Assembly: GCA_002429425.1 (NCBI GenBank) | Contig: DIZR01000046.1 | Coordinates: 2,312 to 14,568, forward strand | Direction of reading: 5' to 3' | Length of the DNA stretch: 12,257 nucleotides | Source: Patescibacteria group bacterium UBA6023 | GTDB lineage: Bacteria; Patescibacteriota; Minisyncoccia; Phycocordibacterales; UBA6899 | Part shown: piece by piece, positions 7,064 through 11,473 of the stretch | How positions within the stretch are numbered: position 1 is the first letter of the stretch | Layout: every line of letters starts with the position of its first letter | The notes under the pieces: model-generated | The model's database searches: none | Told to the model about the DNA's origin: nothing | What the model saw: the letters and a program-made list of their open reading frames with translations, nothing else | Position numbers and translations under genes: made by a program

Positions 7064-7306
7064 ATGCCGACAGTCATTGACCAAAGAAGGTTGCAAGATG
7101 GAGCGAATGCAAAATGCCACGATGAGTCGAAAACAGCGAAGGAAATACGAGCGCAGTTGGATGTACTCAGTGATGGGATCACTGCGCTCCAGTGCCTCGA
7201 TGATCTTGGCTCACAAGAAGCAAACGAACAAGCGTGGAATGATATGCTCGCACTCCAAAGAAAAGAAGGAATTTTAAAAAAACAACTTCGACAACTCGAA
7301 ATGTGA
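7064..7306 (+). CDS. Small helical protein, function unknown
   Basis: 80 residues starting MPTVIDQRRLQDG. AAGGAG at 7052-7057, 6 nt before the ATG, decides the start over the upstream in-frame codon at 7016. The sequence is almost all charged and polar, with one helical run from about residue 22 (SKTAKEIRAQLDVLSDGI) and a heptad-like Leu pattern near the C-terminus (MLALQRKEGILKKQLRQLEM), suggesting a short coiled coil. No signal peptide or membrane segment is seen, and two cysteines are not arranged as a metal site. It is a single-gene unit with a near-consensus promoter, a good ribosome site and terminators on both sides, so it is probably well expressed. I do not recognise the family; an adaptor or nucleic-acid-associated role would be guesswork. 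Confidence 0.75.
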   Translation: MPTVIDQRRLQDGANAKCHDESKTAKEIRAQLDVLSDGITALQCLDDLGSQEANEQAWNDMLALQRKEGILKKQLRQLEM

Positions 7307-7332
7307 TGTATTGTTAATTTGTTTAAAATTGG

Positions 7333-7356
7333 GCCGCACAAATGCGCGGCTTTTTT
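7333..7356 (+). terminator. Intrinsic terminator after the 80-aa gene
   Basis: GCCGC (7333-7337) pairs with GCGGC (7346-7350) around an 8-nt loop. TTTTTTATTTTTT follows. Confidence 0.8.
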
Positions 7357-7363
7357 ATTTTTT

Positions 7364-7400
7364 AGCAGGGAATCTTTCCTTACAGGAACAGTATCCCTTT
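7364..7400. repeat. tRNA-addressed module, Lys copy 1
   Basis: AGCAGGGAATCT (7364-7375) begins with AGCAGGG, the plus-strand form of tRNA-Lys nt 60-66. A small hairpin follows (TTCC 7376-7379 with GGAA 7385-7388), then CAGTATCCCTTT. GGGA (7368-7371) can pair with TCCC (7394-7397), leaving a GAA/AGUA internal loop. The T-stem word GCAGG (7365) lies 26 nt before GTA (7391). Confidence 0.6.
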
Positions 7401-7436
7401 CCGATTTATCATAAAAATAAAGTCCATCGCTTTCAG

Positions 7437-7471
7437 AGCAGGGAATCTCGACTACCGTCGCGGGTACTTTT
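7437..7471. repeat. tRNA-addressed module, Lys copy 2
   Basis: The same 12-mer AGCAGGGAATCT recurs at 7437-7448, 73 nt after copy 1. The hairpin that follows has a different sequence (CGAC 7449-7452 with GTCG 7457-7460). GTACTTTT starts at 7464, again 26 nt after the word GCAGG. The hairpin stems differ but both pair, which argues for selection on structure. Confidence 0.6.
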
Positions 7472-7501
7472 CGGACTCGACGACTCGTCATCGAAAAGTC
7501 T

Positions 7502-7545
7502 TTCGATCCCTGCCGGACGCAAAGCAGTTTGCGTCCTTGGGGGAC
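7502..7545 (+). repeat. Inverted copy of the tRNA-Lys 3' end split by a GCAG-loop hairpin
   Basis: TTCGATCCCTGC (7502-7513) matches tRNA-Lys nt 54-65 with one change. TGGGGGAC (7538-7545) matches nt 66 onward, one G shorter. Between them, exactly at the T-stem/acceptor junction, sits a 24-nt insert: a 9-bp perfect stem (7515-7523 with 7528-7536) closed by the loop GCAG. The copy lies on the strand opposite to the tRNA gene. The same arrangement recurs at tRNA-Arg. Confidence 0.7.
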
Positions 7546-7546
7546 G

Positions 7547-7570
7547 AAAAAACCGCTTGCACGGTTTTTT
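7547..7570. terminator. Bidirectional terminator downstream of tRNA-Lys
   Basis: AAAAAACCG (7547-7555) pairs with CGGTTTTTT (7562-7570) around a 6-nt loop. It can end the minus-strand tRNA-Lys transcript and any plus-strand RNA coming from the repeat region. Confidence 0.85.
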
Positions 7571-7576
7571 CTCTAG

Positions 7577-7649
7577 TCCCCCCAGCAGGGCTCGAACCTG
7601 CGACCGTTAGCTTAAAAGGCTACTGCTCTACCAGCTGAGCTATAGGGGG
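7577..7649 (-). tRNA. tRNA-Lys (anticodon UUU)
   Basis: A 73-nt cloverleaf. The acceptor stem CCCCCTA pairs with TGGGGGG (one G-U) and the discriminator is A. The D-stem is GCTC/GAGC with loop AGCTGGTA. The anticodon loop is CTTTTAA with anticodon TTT at 7614-7616, and the T-arm is GCAGG-TTCGAGC-CCTGC. CCA is not encoded (the next bases are CTA), so it must be added. The anticodon stem has a G27-A43 mismatch; E. coli has G-U there. An extended -10 (TGC-TACTAT, 7678-7670) lies 20 nt upstream. Confidence 0.95.
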
Positions 7650-7669
7650 ATGTTCGTGTGAACGTTGCG

Positions 7670-7678
7670 ATAGTAGCA
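7670..7678 (-). promoter_or_regulatory. Extended -10 of tRNA-Lys
   Basis: On the minus strand TGC-TACTAT ends 20 nt before the tRNA 5' end, leaving a leader of about 14 nt for RNase P to remove. A weak TTCAAA lies 17 nt further upstream. Confidence 0.5.
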
Positions 7679-7713
7679 CAACATCGTTATTTTTTGAAGC
7701 CCTACGTTTACAG

Positions 7714-7721
7714 TGTATCAT
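7714..7721 (+). promoter_or_regulatory. -10 box of a leaderless promoter
   Basis: TG-TATCAT ends 7 nt before the ATG at 7729, with no Shine-Dalgarno site. It is head-to-head with the tRNA-Lys promoter. Confidence 0.5.
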
Positions 7722-7728
7722 CATACGT

Positions 7729-8205
7729 ATGACAAATCCCGATATTCGCATCTTGCTTCATAACATTCGCAGTGCGCACAATGTGGGGTCAATTTTTCGT
7801 ACCAGTGATGCGATCGGAGTTTCGCGAGTGTATCTGTCTGGGTATTCACCGCTTCCGCTCGATAAATTTGGTCGTCCCGTTAAAGAGATTGCGAAGACTG
7901 CACTTGGGGCTGAACAAAGTATTCCCTGGCAGGAAATAAAGAACATCCCGAAACTCATAAAGAAATTGAAGGATGAGGGATTTACTGTTATTGCAATCGA
8001 GCAGGATATTTATGCGATCGACTATAAAACTTACATACCAGAAGAGAAAATATTGGTGCTCGTCGGGAATGAAGTCCGTGGATTGTCATGCACGATGAAA
8101 AAGTATGCGGATGTCATCGTGGAGATTCCCATGAGTGGAAAAAAAGAGTCATTAAATGTATCTGTCGCGTTTGGCATTGTGCTATTTCGTATGTGTGATC
8201 AATAA
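7729..8205 (+). CDS. SpoU/TrmH-family RNA 2'-O-methyltransferase
   Basis: 158 residues, the size of a catalytic SPOUT domain with no extra RNA-binding domain, similar to TrmL. All three family motifs are visible: motif 1 NIRSAHNVGSIFRTSDAIG (about 12-30) with the catalytic Arg, motif 2 ILVLVGNEVRGLS (about 107-119), and motif 3 IPMSGKKESLNVSVAFGIVL (about 133-152). These form the trefoil knot that binds S-adenosylmethionine, and the enzyme acts as a dimer. The substrate, ribose 2'-O in tRNA or 23S rRNA, cannot be read from the sequence. The insert LPLDKFGRPVKEIAKTALGAEQ is typical of the group annotated as generic tRNA/rRNA methyltransferase. It lies next to a tRNA gene transcribed the other way, which is suggestive but not proof of a tRNA target. 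Expression appears leaderless. Confidence 0.92.
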   Translation: MTNPDIRILLHNIRSAHNVGSIFRTSDAIGVSRVYLSGYSPLPLDKFGRPVKEIAKTALGAEQSIPWQEIKNIPKLIKKLKDEGFTVIAIEQDIYAIDYKTYIPEEKILVLVGNEVRGLSCTMKKYADVIVEIPMSGKKESLNVSVAFGIVLFRMCDQ

Positions 8206-8237
8206 AAAAATGCCCTTGAATGATGAGTTCAAGGGCA
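8204..8237 (-). terminator. Intrinsic terminator of the small RNA
   Basis: Read on the minus strand, TGCCCTTGAA (8237-8228) pairs over 10 bp with TTCAAGGGCA (8220-8211) around a 7-nt loop and is followed by seven U (8210-8204). On the plus strand there is no T-run, so it does not serve the methyltransferase gene. Confidence 0.85.
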
Positions 8238-8341
8238 GGGAAGGTTTCCCGTCATGTCGTTGTTATTACACAGCCGAAGCTGCGAGATAGGATCACCTCC
8301 TTTGTGTGCAGGACAGGGAATGTCCTGCTTTGTTGAACCTA
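8204..8341 (-). ncRNA. Predicted small RNA displaying a perfect 16S anti-anti-Shine-Dalgarno sequence
   Basis: Seen on the minus strand: a -10 TATACT (8352-8347), then an RNA of about 138 nt ending in a terminator. GATAGG (8343-8338) pairs with CCTATC (8291-8286). Inside lies an 8-bp hairpin (8328-8321 with 8315-8308) and then AAAGGAGGTGATCC (8303-8290). Its complement GGATCACCTCCTTT is the usual 3' end of bacterial 16S rRNA. Most of the SD-like stretch stays unpaired in this fold. A UUCG-capped hairpin (8284-8269), a 5-bp GGGAA/TTCCC hairpin (8250-8238) and the terminator follow. No start codon lies at usable spacing after the SD-like sequence, so it does not look like a leader for a gene. 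Ribosome binding or titration is inference. Confidence 0.65.
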
Positions 8342-8346
8342 TCTAA

Positions 8347-8374
8347 AGTATACGAATGAGATTAAAAAAATCAA
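8347..8374 (-). promoter_or_regulatory. Promoter of the small RNA
   Basis: Minus-strand TTGATT (8374-8369), a 16-nt spacer and TATACT (8352-8347). The -35 overlaps the stop codon of the Mur ligase gene. Transcription would start near 8341. Read-through from the ligase gene could also feed the RNA. Confidence 0.5.
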
Positions 8375-9630
8375 GTAGCGAGGAATTTGGATAACTCTTC
8401 TTTTGCAACATCGCGATCATCCCAAGGTATTTTGGTGTCATTTGGACCCATTATGAAGGGATCGGTTCCCTTCCCTGTAATGAGTATTGCGGGCTTCTTG
8501 TGGGCATTTGTACGCTGTATGGCGTGTGCGATTGCCTCACGTCGATCAATGATGATGGTTGGTTTTTTTGTTTCCATCCCACTCGCAATTTCCTTGAGTA
8601 TTGTTTCAGGATCTTCGTCATAGGGGTCTTCGTTGGTAAGGATAATTTCGGTGCAGTATTTTTCTGCAACACCTCCCATGATGGGACGTTTCCATTTATC
8701 ACGACCACCACCAGTATTTCCAAGGATACATATTGTTTCATAGTCAGTGTATGCGCCATAAATTGCTTCGAGTGAGTCTGGGGTATGTGCATAATCAACA
8801 ACAACAGGAAAAGATTGACCTACATCAATCCGCTCCATGCGCCCTGCGATCGTTTTGGTATTTGCAATTCCTTGTGCGATCGCATCAAGCGATACATCGA
8901 ACTTTGCTGCACAAGTTGCCGCACCAAGCATATTGTAAACGTTGAACATGCCACCTAAGTTGCTCGTAATTTTTTTATCATGAAAAGTAAATGAGCATTG
9001 TTGCTCATCAACGATGAGATTTTTTGCATCGCTTCGTGAGAATGATACTGCTTCAGTGTTTGGGATGTCGAGAAAAAAATGTGCAGTGATATCATCACTG
9101 TTTACAATCATGTAATGTTTTATTTTTTTTGAACGTGCAAGCGTGCGTGCAATGGAAAGTTTTGCGTTGCGATATCGTTCAAATGAGCCATGTGATTCGA
9201 TATGCTCGGGGGAAAGATTGGTAAATATGAGTGCATCCATATTAATGAAGCGTTGACGGAATTGTTTTGCACCCTCTGAGGTCATTTCAATAATGGCATG
9301 TGTACACCCCGCATCGACTGCATCCCGTAGAAATTTTTGTACGAAAAATCTTCCTGGCATCGTCATTTTTTTGAGATTGCGTTCAGTTTTTTCCCCAATC
9401 TGGAATTTAATTGTCCCAAGAACTGCAGTGCGGTATCCTGCTGCCTCGAAGATATTTCCCAGAATTTCTACAGTACTTGATTTTCCTTTTGTGCCTGTGA
9501 CACCAATAATAATTATTTTTCGTGAAGGAAATCGATAGATGAGTGCACCAAAAAACGCTAATGAAAAGTGATACAAGGGCATCGCGATATTAAGGAGTCG
9601 GCGGGGGATAAAACGTTTTAGACTACGCAT
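8371..9630 (-). CDS. MurE-like UDP-MurNAc-peptide ligase lacking the N-terminal domain
   Basis: 419 residues from the ATG at 9630; a GTG two codons upstream (9636) is less likely. Mur ligases add an amino acid to UDP-MurNAc-peptide with ATP. The central and C-terminal domains fit MurE: P-loop GVTGTKGKSS (about 43-52), TNLSPEHIESHGSFERYRNAK, VVDYAHTPDSLE, GNTGGGRDKWKRPIMGGVAEKY, and GKGTDPF followed by PWDDRDVAKEEL. MurE's first domain, about 90 residues that bind the uridine part, is absent; a basic, hydrophobic segment (about 10-34) replaces it and may touch the membrane. The amino-acid motif is EDPYDEDP, not the DNPR of diaminopimelate-adding enzymes, so the third residue is unclear. Related ligases (MurT- or CapB-like) remain possible. 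It follows ruvA by 58 nt with its own -10 box. Confidence 0.8.
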   Translation of the reverse strand: MRSLKRFIPRRLLNIAMPLYHFSLAFFGALIYRFPSRKIIIIGVTGTKGKSSTVEILGNIFEAAGYRTAVLGTIKFQIGEKTERNLKKMTMPGRFFVQKFLRDAVDAGCTHAIIEMTSEGAKQFRQRFINMDALIFTNLSPEHIESHGSFERYRNAKLSIARTLARSKKIKHYMIVNSDDITAHFFLDIPNTEAVSFSRSDAKNLIVDEQQCSFTFHDKKITSNLGGMFNVYNMLGAATCAAKFDVSLDAIAQGIANTKTIAGRMERIDVGQSFPVVVDYAHTPDSLEAIYGAYTDYETICILGNTGGGRDKWKRPIMGGVAEKYCTEIILTNEDPYDEDPETILKEIASGMETKKPTIIIDRREAIAHAIQRTNAHKKPAILITGKGTDPFIMGPNDTKIPWDDRDVAKEELSKFLAT

Positions 9631-9639
9631 ATGCACATG

Positions 9640-9645
9640 ATGATA
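9640..9645 (-). promoter_or_regulatory. -10 box upstream of the Mur ligase
   Basis: Minus-strand TATCAT (9645-9640) ends 9 nt before the ATG at 9630, a leaderless arrangement. An overlapping TATGTT (9650-9645) is an alternative. Confidence 0.4.
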
Positions 9646-9688
9646 ACATAGTCAGCAATATATTTGGAGTGATTATCTAGAGAAAAAA

Positions 9689-10258
9689 TTAATGGCCACC
9701 GAGTATTTGTAGTGCACGACGAATAATATCTTCAGATGTTTTGAATTCTTTTGCAAGTACGCGCACTACTTCACGTGTATCTCGCGGGAGATATCCTAAT
9801 GCTTCAAGCGCTTCGATTGCTTCTGTTTCAGCATGGGGTACACCCGTGGAGATATTGAGTGTTCCAATTTTATCTTTAAGTTCAAGAACGATTTTTGCTG
9901 CGAGCTTCTTACCAACTCCAGATACTTTTGTGAGATAACCCGCATCGCCACTGGTGATGGCATGGGTAAGTGTGGTGATATCAGCAAGTGCAAGTATGTT
10001 GAGCGCACTTTTTGGACCGATACCGGAAATACTGATAAGTAAACGAAAAAATTGCAATTCATCACGCTCAAAAAATCCATAGAGATCAAGCGCATCTTCT
10101 CGTGCCGCAAGGTGTGTCCAAAGTGTTATTTGTGCTTCCAACTCTATGCGAGCGAGTGCTTGCGGTGCGCAAAAAAGTACATATCCCACCCCCGAAACGC
10201 TAACAATGAGCGTTCGTTCATCTTTGTATTTCACGATTCCTTCAATGTATCCTATCAT
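9689..10258 (-). CDS. ruvA: Holliday junction branch-migration protein RuvA
   Basis: 189 residues, near the usual 190-205. The tetramer grips the four-way junction and loads the RuvB motor during recombination and repair. Domain I is the OB fold beginning MIGYIEGIVKYKDERTLIVSVSG and ending in DALDLYGFFERDEL. Domain II holds two helix-hairpin-helix motifs that contact DNA: ISGIGPKSALNIL (about 78-90) and VSGVGKKLAAKIVLEL (about 113-128). A short acidic linker precedes domain III (about 143-187: EAIEALEALGYLPRDTREVV), which binds RuvB. The start is fixed by MIGYIEG, the family's usual N-terminus, and a TATAAT only 6 nt upstream. ruvB and ruvC are not next to it. It is divergent from rpsT and upstream of the Mur ligase. 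Confidence 0.97.
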   Translation of the reverse strand: MIGYIEGIVKYKDERTLIVSVSGVGYVLFCAPQALARIELEAQITLWTHLAAREDALDLYGFFERDELQFFRLLISISGIGPKSALNILALADITTLTHAITSGDAGYLTKVSGVGKKLAAKIVLELKDKIGTLNISTGVPHAETEAIEALEALGYLPRDTREVVRVLAKEFKTSEDIIRRALQILGGH

Positions 10259-10264
10259 TCGGCT

Positions 10265-10270
10265 ATTATA
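10265..10270 (-). promoter_or_regulatory. -10 box of ruvA (leaderless)
   Basis: Minus-strand perfect TATAAT (10270-10265) ends 6 nt before the ATG at 10258. No Shine-Dalgarno site fits in that space. Confidence 0.6.
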
Positions 10271-10366
10271 CTATGTCGAGTGGCATTGTGACGATGGTGG
10301 TTTATATTTTTCAACCATAAAGCGCGCATTGGGAGTATTGCTTGCCTTTTTTTGACATTCCTGTAG

Positions 10367-10372
10367 TATGTT
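10367..10372 (+). promoter_or_regulatory. Possible -10 box of rpsT
   Basis: TATGTT ends 5 nt before the ATG at 10378. A perfect TTGACA lies at 10352-10357, but only 9 nt separates the two, so they cannot form one normal promoter. The real start site is uncertain; no Shine-Dalgarno site precedes the gene. Confidence 0.35.
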
Positions 10373-10377
10373 CGATT

Positions 10378-10695
10378 ATGGCAATTACGTCCTCAGCAAA
10401 ACGAGCAATTCGAGTTTCCGCACGCAAGCGGGTGATTAATCTTCGTCGCACAAGTACGATGAAAGACAGTATTAAATCTCTTCGGAAGATGTCAGAAGGA
10501 GGAGATCATGCAGCAGCGGAAAAGGCACTTTCAAGTGCATATAAGGCAATAGACAAGGCTGCAAAGCGTGGAGTTATTAAAAAGAACACCGCCGCACGAA
10601 AAAAATCACGCATTGTCGCATTCATGAAAAAGCAGGCAGCGAAACCAATTGTCGTAAAGGTGCCAAGAGTTGCAAAAGTAAAGGCAAAAAAATAA
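10378..10695 (+). CDS. rpsT: 30S ribosomal protein S20
   Basis: 105 residues from the ATG at 10378. The N-terminus MAITSSAKRAIRVSARKRVIN matches the S20 pattern (SAKK-R-R-s-k-R--N). An upstream in-frame codon at 10342 would add 12 residues foreign to the family. The fold is three long basic helices that bind the 5' and 3'-minor domains of 16S rRNA in early 30S assembly. AIDKAAKRGVIKKNTAARKKSRI (about 59-81) is the conserved helix-3 region. A lysine-rich tail of about 20 residues (PIVVKVPRVAKVKAKK at the end) extends beyond typical S20 (about 87 residues). It is the only plus-strand gene in the right half, divergent from ruvA, and ends in a strong terminator. Confidence 0.95.
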   Translation: MAITSSAKRAIRVSARKRVINLRRTSTMKDSIKSLRKMSEGGDHAAAEKALSSAYKAIDKAAKRGVIKKNTAARKKSRIVAFMKKQAAKPIVVKVPRVAKVKAKK

Positions 10696-10720
10696 AAACA
10701 CTCAATCACGAGTGTTTTTT
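10694..10720. terminator. Shared bidirectional terminator of rpsT and the response regulator
   Basis: AAAAACACTC (10694-10703) pairs over 10 bp with GAGTGTTTTT (10710-10719) around a 6-nt loop. A- and T-runs flank both sides, and convergent genes end at 10695 and 10722. Confidence 0.88.
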
Positions 10721-10721
10721 A

Positions 10722-11126
10722 TTATTTAGTGACCTCGACTTCCTGTTGTTGCTTTGTGGTAATTTGACTTTGCACCATTTCTGCAACTTCATGAGGAAGG
10801 ATGTTCGATTTGATCAAATATATTGAGGCACCAAGCGCAATGCCTTTTTCAATTTCATCTCGTCCTCCTAAATTTGAAAGAATTATTACCGGAATATCTT
10901 TCGTTCCAGGATCTTTTTTGAGGTGTTCGAGAATTTCGAATCCTCCCATGTCAGGAAGCATGACATCGAGAAGAATAAGATTAGGATGTTCTGTTCTTGC
11001 TTTCGCGAGACCATCTTTTCCTGTACTTGCGGTGGTCACTGAAAAACCAGACTCAATCAGTTTTCCTGAAACAAGACCTGCGAGAAATGCATCATCTTCG
11101 ATTGTGAGTACCTTCTTCGCTTCCAT
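10722..11126 (-). CDS. Stand-alone response-regulator receiver protein
   Basis: 134 residues from the ATG at 11126. The frame stays open to 11177, but the added residues are not receiver-like, and a TATACT lies 8 nt before 11126. It is one CheY-type receiver domain with all key residues: E10-D11 (metal), D54 in LILLDVMLPDMGG (phosphoryl acceptor), S84 in VIILSNLG (switch position, Ser rather than Thr) and K106 in SIYLIKSN. No output domain follows; the tail is Gln/Glu-rich (TTKQQQEVEVTK). It would act by protein-protein contact, as CheY, Spo0F or PilG-type regulators do. No histidine kinase, pilus or chemotaxis gene is visible nearby, so the partner is unknown. Confidence 0.93.
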   Translation of the reverse strand: MEAKKVLTIEDDAFLAGLVSGKLIESGFSVTTASTGKDGLAKARTEHPNLILLDVMLPDMGGFEILEHLKKDPGTKDIPVIILSNLGGRDEIEKGIALGASIYLIKSNILPHEVAEMVQSQITTKQQQEVEVTK

Positions 11127-11134
11127 GTTGATAT

Positions 11135-11140
11135 AGTATA
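11135..11140 (-). promoter_or_regulatory. -10 box of the response regulator (leaderless)
   Basis: Minus-strand TATACT (11140-11135) ends 8 nt before the ATG at 11126; no Shine-Dalgarno site is present. Confidence 0.5.
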
Positions 11141-11206
11141 ACGTAAAGATGGGTGAGGGACTAGGTTGATGGTACACAATAAAAAAGTGGTGTAGAAATC
11201 ATTGTT

Positions 11207-11247
11207 CTCGATAGGATGTCTTTCCCCATGGGAACGGTACACCTTTT
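11207..11247. repeat. tRNA-addressed module, Arg copy 1
   Basis: CTCGATAGGA (11207-11216) is identical to the plus-strand form of tRNA-Arg nt 60-69. A 5-bp hairpin follows (TTCCC 11222-11226 with GGGAA 11230-11234, loop CAT), then GTACACCTTTT from 11237. The T-stem word ATAGG (11211) lies 26 nt before GTA, the same spacing as in the Lys copies. Confidence 0.6.
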
Positions 11248-11287
11248 GCATTTCACAGACGAAATATAATCAAGGTCTCTTGGTTTA

Positions 11288-11328
11288 CTCGATAGGAAAT
11301 TCGACCGCTACTCGGTTAGTACACCTTT
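11288..11328. repeat. tRNA-addressed module, Arg copy 2
   Basis: The same CTCGATAGGA recurs at 11288-11297, 81 nt after copy 1. The hairpin has a different sequence (GACCG 11303-11307 with CGGTT 11313-11317). AGTACACCTTT follows, with GTA at 11319, 27 nt after the word ATAGG. AGG/CCT can close the element with a GAA/AGUA internal loop, as in Lys copy 1. Confidence 0.6.
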
Positions 11329-11374
11329 CCCATTTTTTCAGATTAAGAAATCTTCAAAAATACGGGAGAAGATC

Positions 11375-11422
11375 TTCGATTCCTATTCGTGAGCCGAGCA
11401 GTCGGCTCACTCGAGGGCACCA
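11375..11422 (+). repeat. Inverted copy of the tRNA-Arg 3' end split by a GCAG-loop hairpin
   Basis: TTCGATTCCTAT (11375-11386) is identical to tRNA-Arg nt 54-65. CGAGGGCACCA (11412-11422) is identical to nt 66-76 including CCA. Between them, again exactly at the 65/66 junction, is a 25-nt insert: a 9-bp perfect stem (11389-11397 with 11402-11410) with loop GCAG. Stem sequence differs entirely from the Lys copy, while stem length, loop and position are kept. Confidence 0.72.
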
Positions 11423-11473
11423 GTGCAAAAAAACAGTAACTTTTGTTACTGCTTTTTTGCACTGGTGCCCTCG
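11412..11473. repeat. 29-bp near-perfect inverted repeat reaching into the tRNA-Arg 3' end
   Basis: Arms 11412-11440 and 11445-11473 pair with a single A-C mismatch around TTTT. The right arm contains the acceptor 3' strand and CCA of tRNA-Arg (11463-11473). The inner part (CAGTAAC/GTTACTG beside A- and T-runs) can act as a terminator. A precursor transcript could fold the tRNA 3' end into this hairpin instead of the cloverleaf. Confidence 0.8.

Noticed and set aside
7364..7545. Simple attachment-site remnants from tRNA-targeted integration
   Set aside because: Direct 3'-end copies would fit, but the inverted, hairpin-split copy and the fixed-spacing modules are not expected, and no integrase gene is visible. 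It is kept only as one hypothesis.
7364..7600. CRISPR array or plain tandem repeat
   Set aside because: Only two modules occur per locus; the identical part is 10-12 nt, and the rest is conserved as structure, not sequence. No cas gene is present.
7311..7610. 99-codon plus-strand open frame across the repeat region
   Set aside because: It runs through a terminator, both repeat modules and the tRNA-Lys gene, with no ribosome site and no protein-like composition.
8257..8301. A 14-codon minus-strand ORF beginning GTG within AAAGGAGGTG
   Set aside because: The GTG lies inside the SD-like sequence itself with no spacing, so it could not be started from it. The region is better explained as a structured RNA.
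8290..8303. Fragment of a 16S rRNA gene on the plus strand
   Set aside because: The match is confined to the terminal 14 nt, no helix-45 sequence precedes it, and it is embedded in an independent set of hairpins with promoter and terminator.
10352..10372. TTGACA paired with TATGTT as the rpsT promoter
   Set aside because: The spacer is only 9 nt, too short for a sigma-70-type promoter, so the two elements are not combined.
10722..11177. Longer start for the response regulator at 11177
   Set aside because: The extra 17 residues are not part of the receiver fold, and a -10 box lies between them and the ATG at 11126.
11145..11180. A third Arg-type module around GGTACAC at 11171-11177
   Set aside because: No T-stem word is found at the expected 26 nt upstream, and no matching hairpin is present.
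11207..11422. T-box riboswitch
   Set aside because: There is no T-box antiterminator sequence and no downstream synthetase or amino-acid gene in the right orientation. The tRNA-matching words are copies of the T-arm, not a specifier or an NCCA-binding site.
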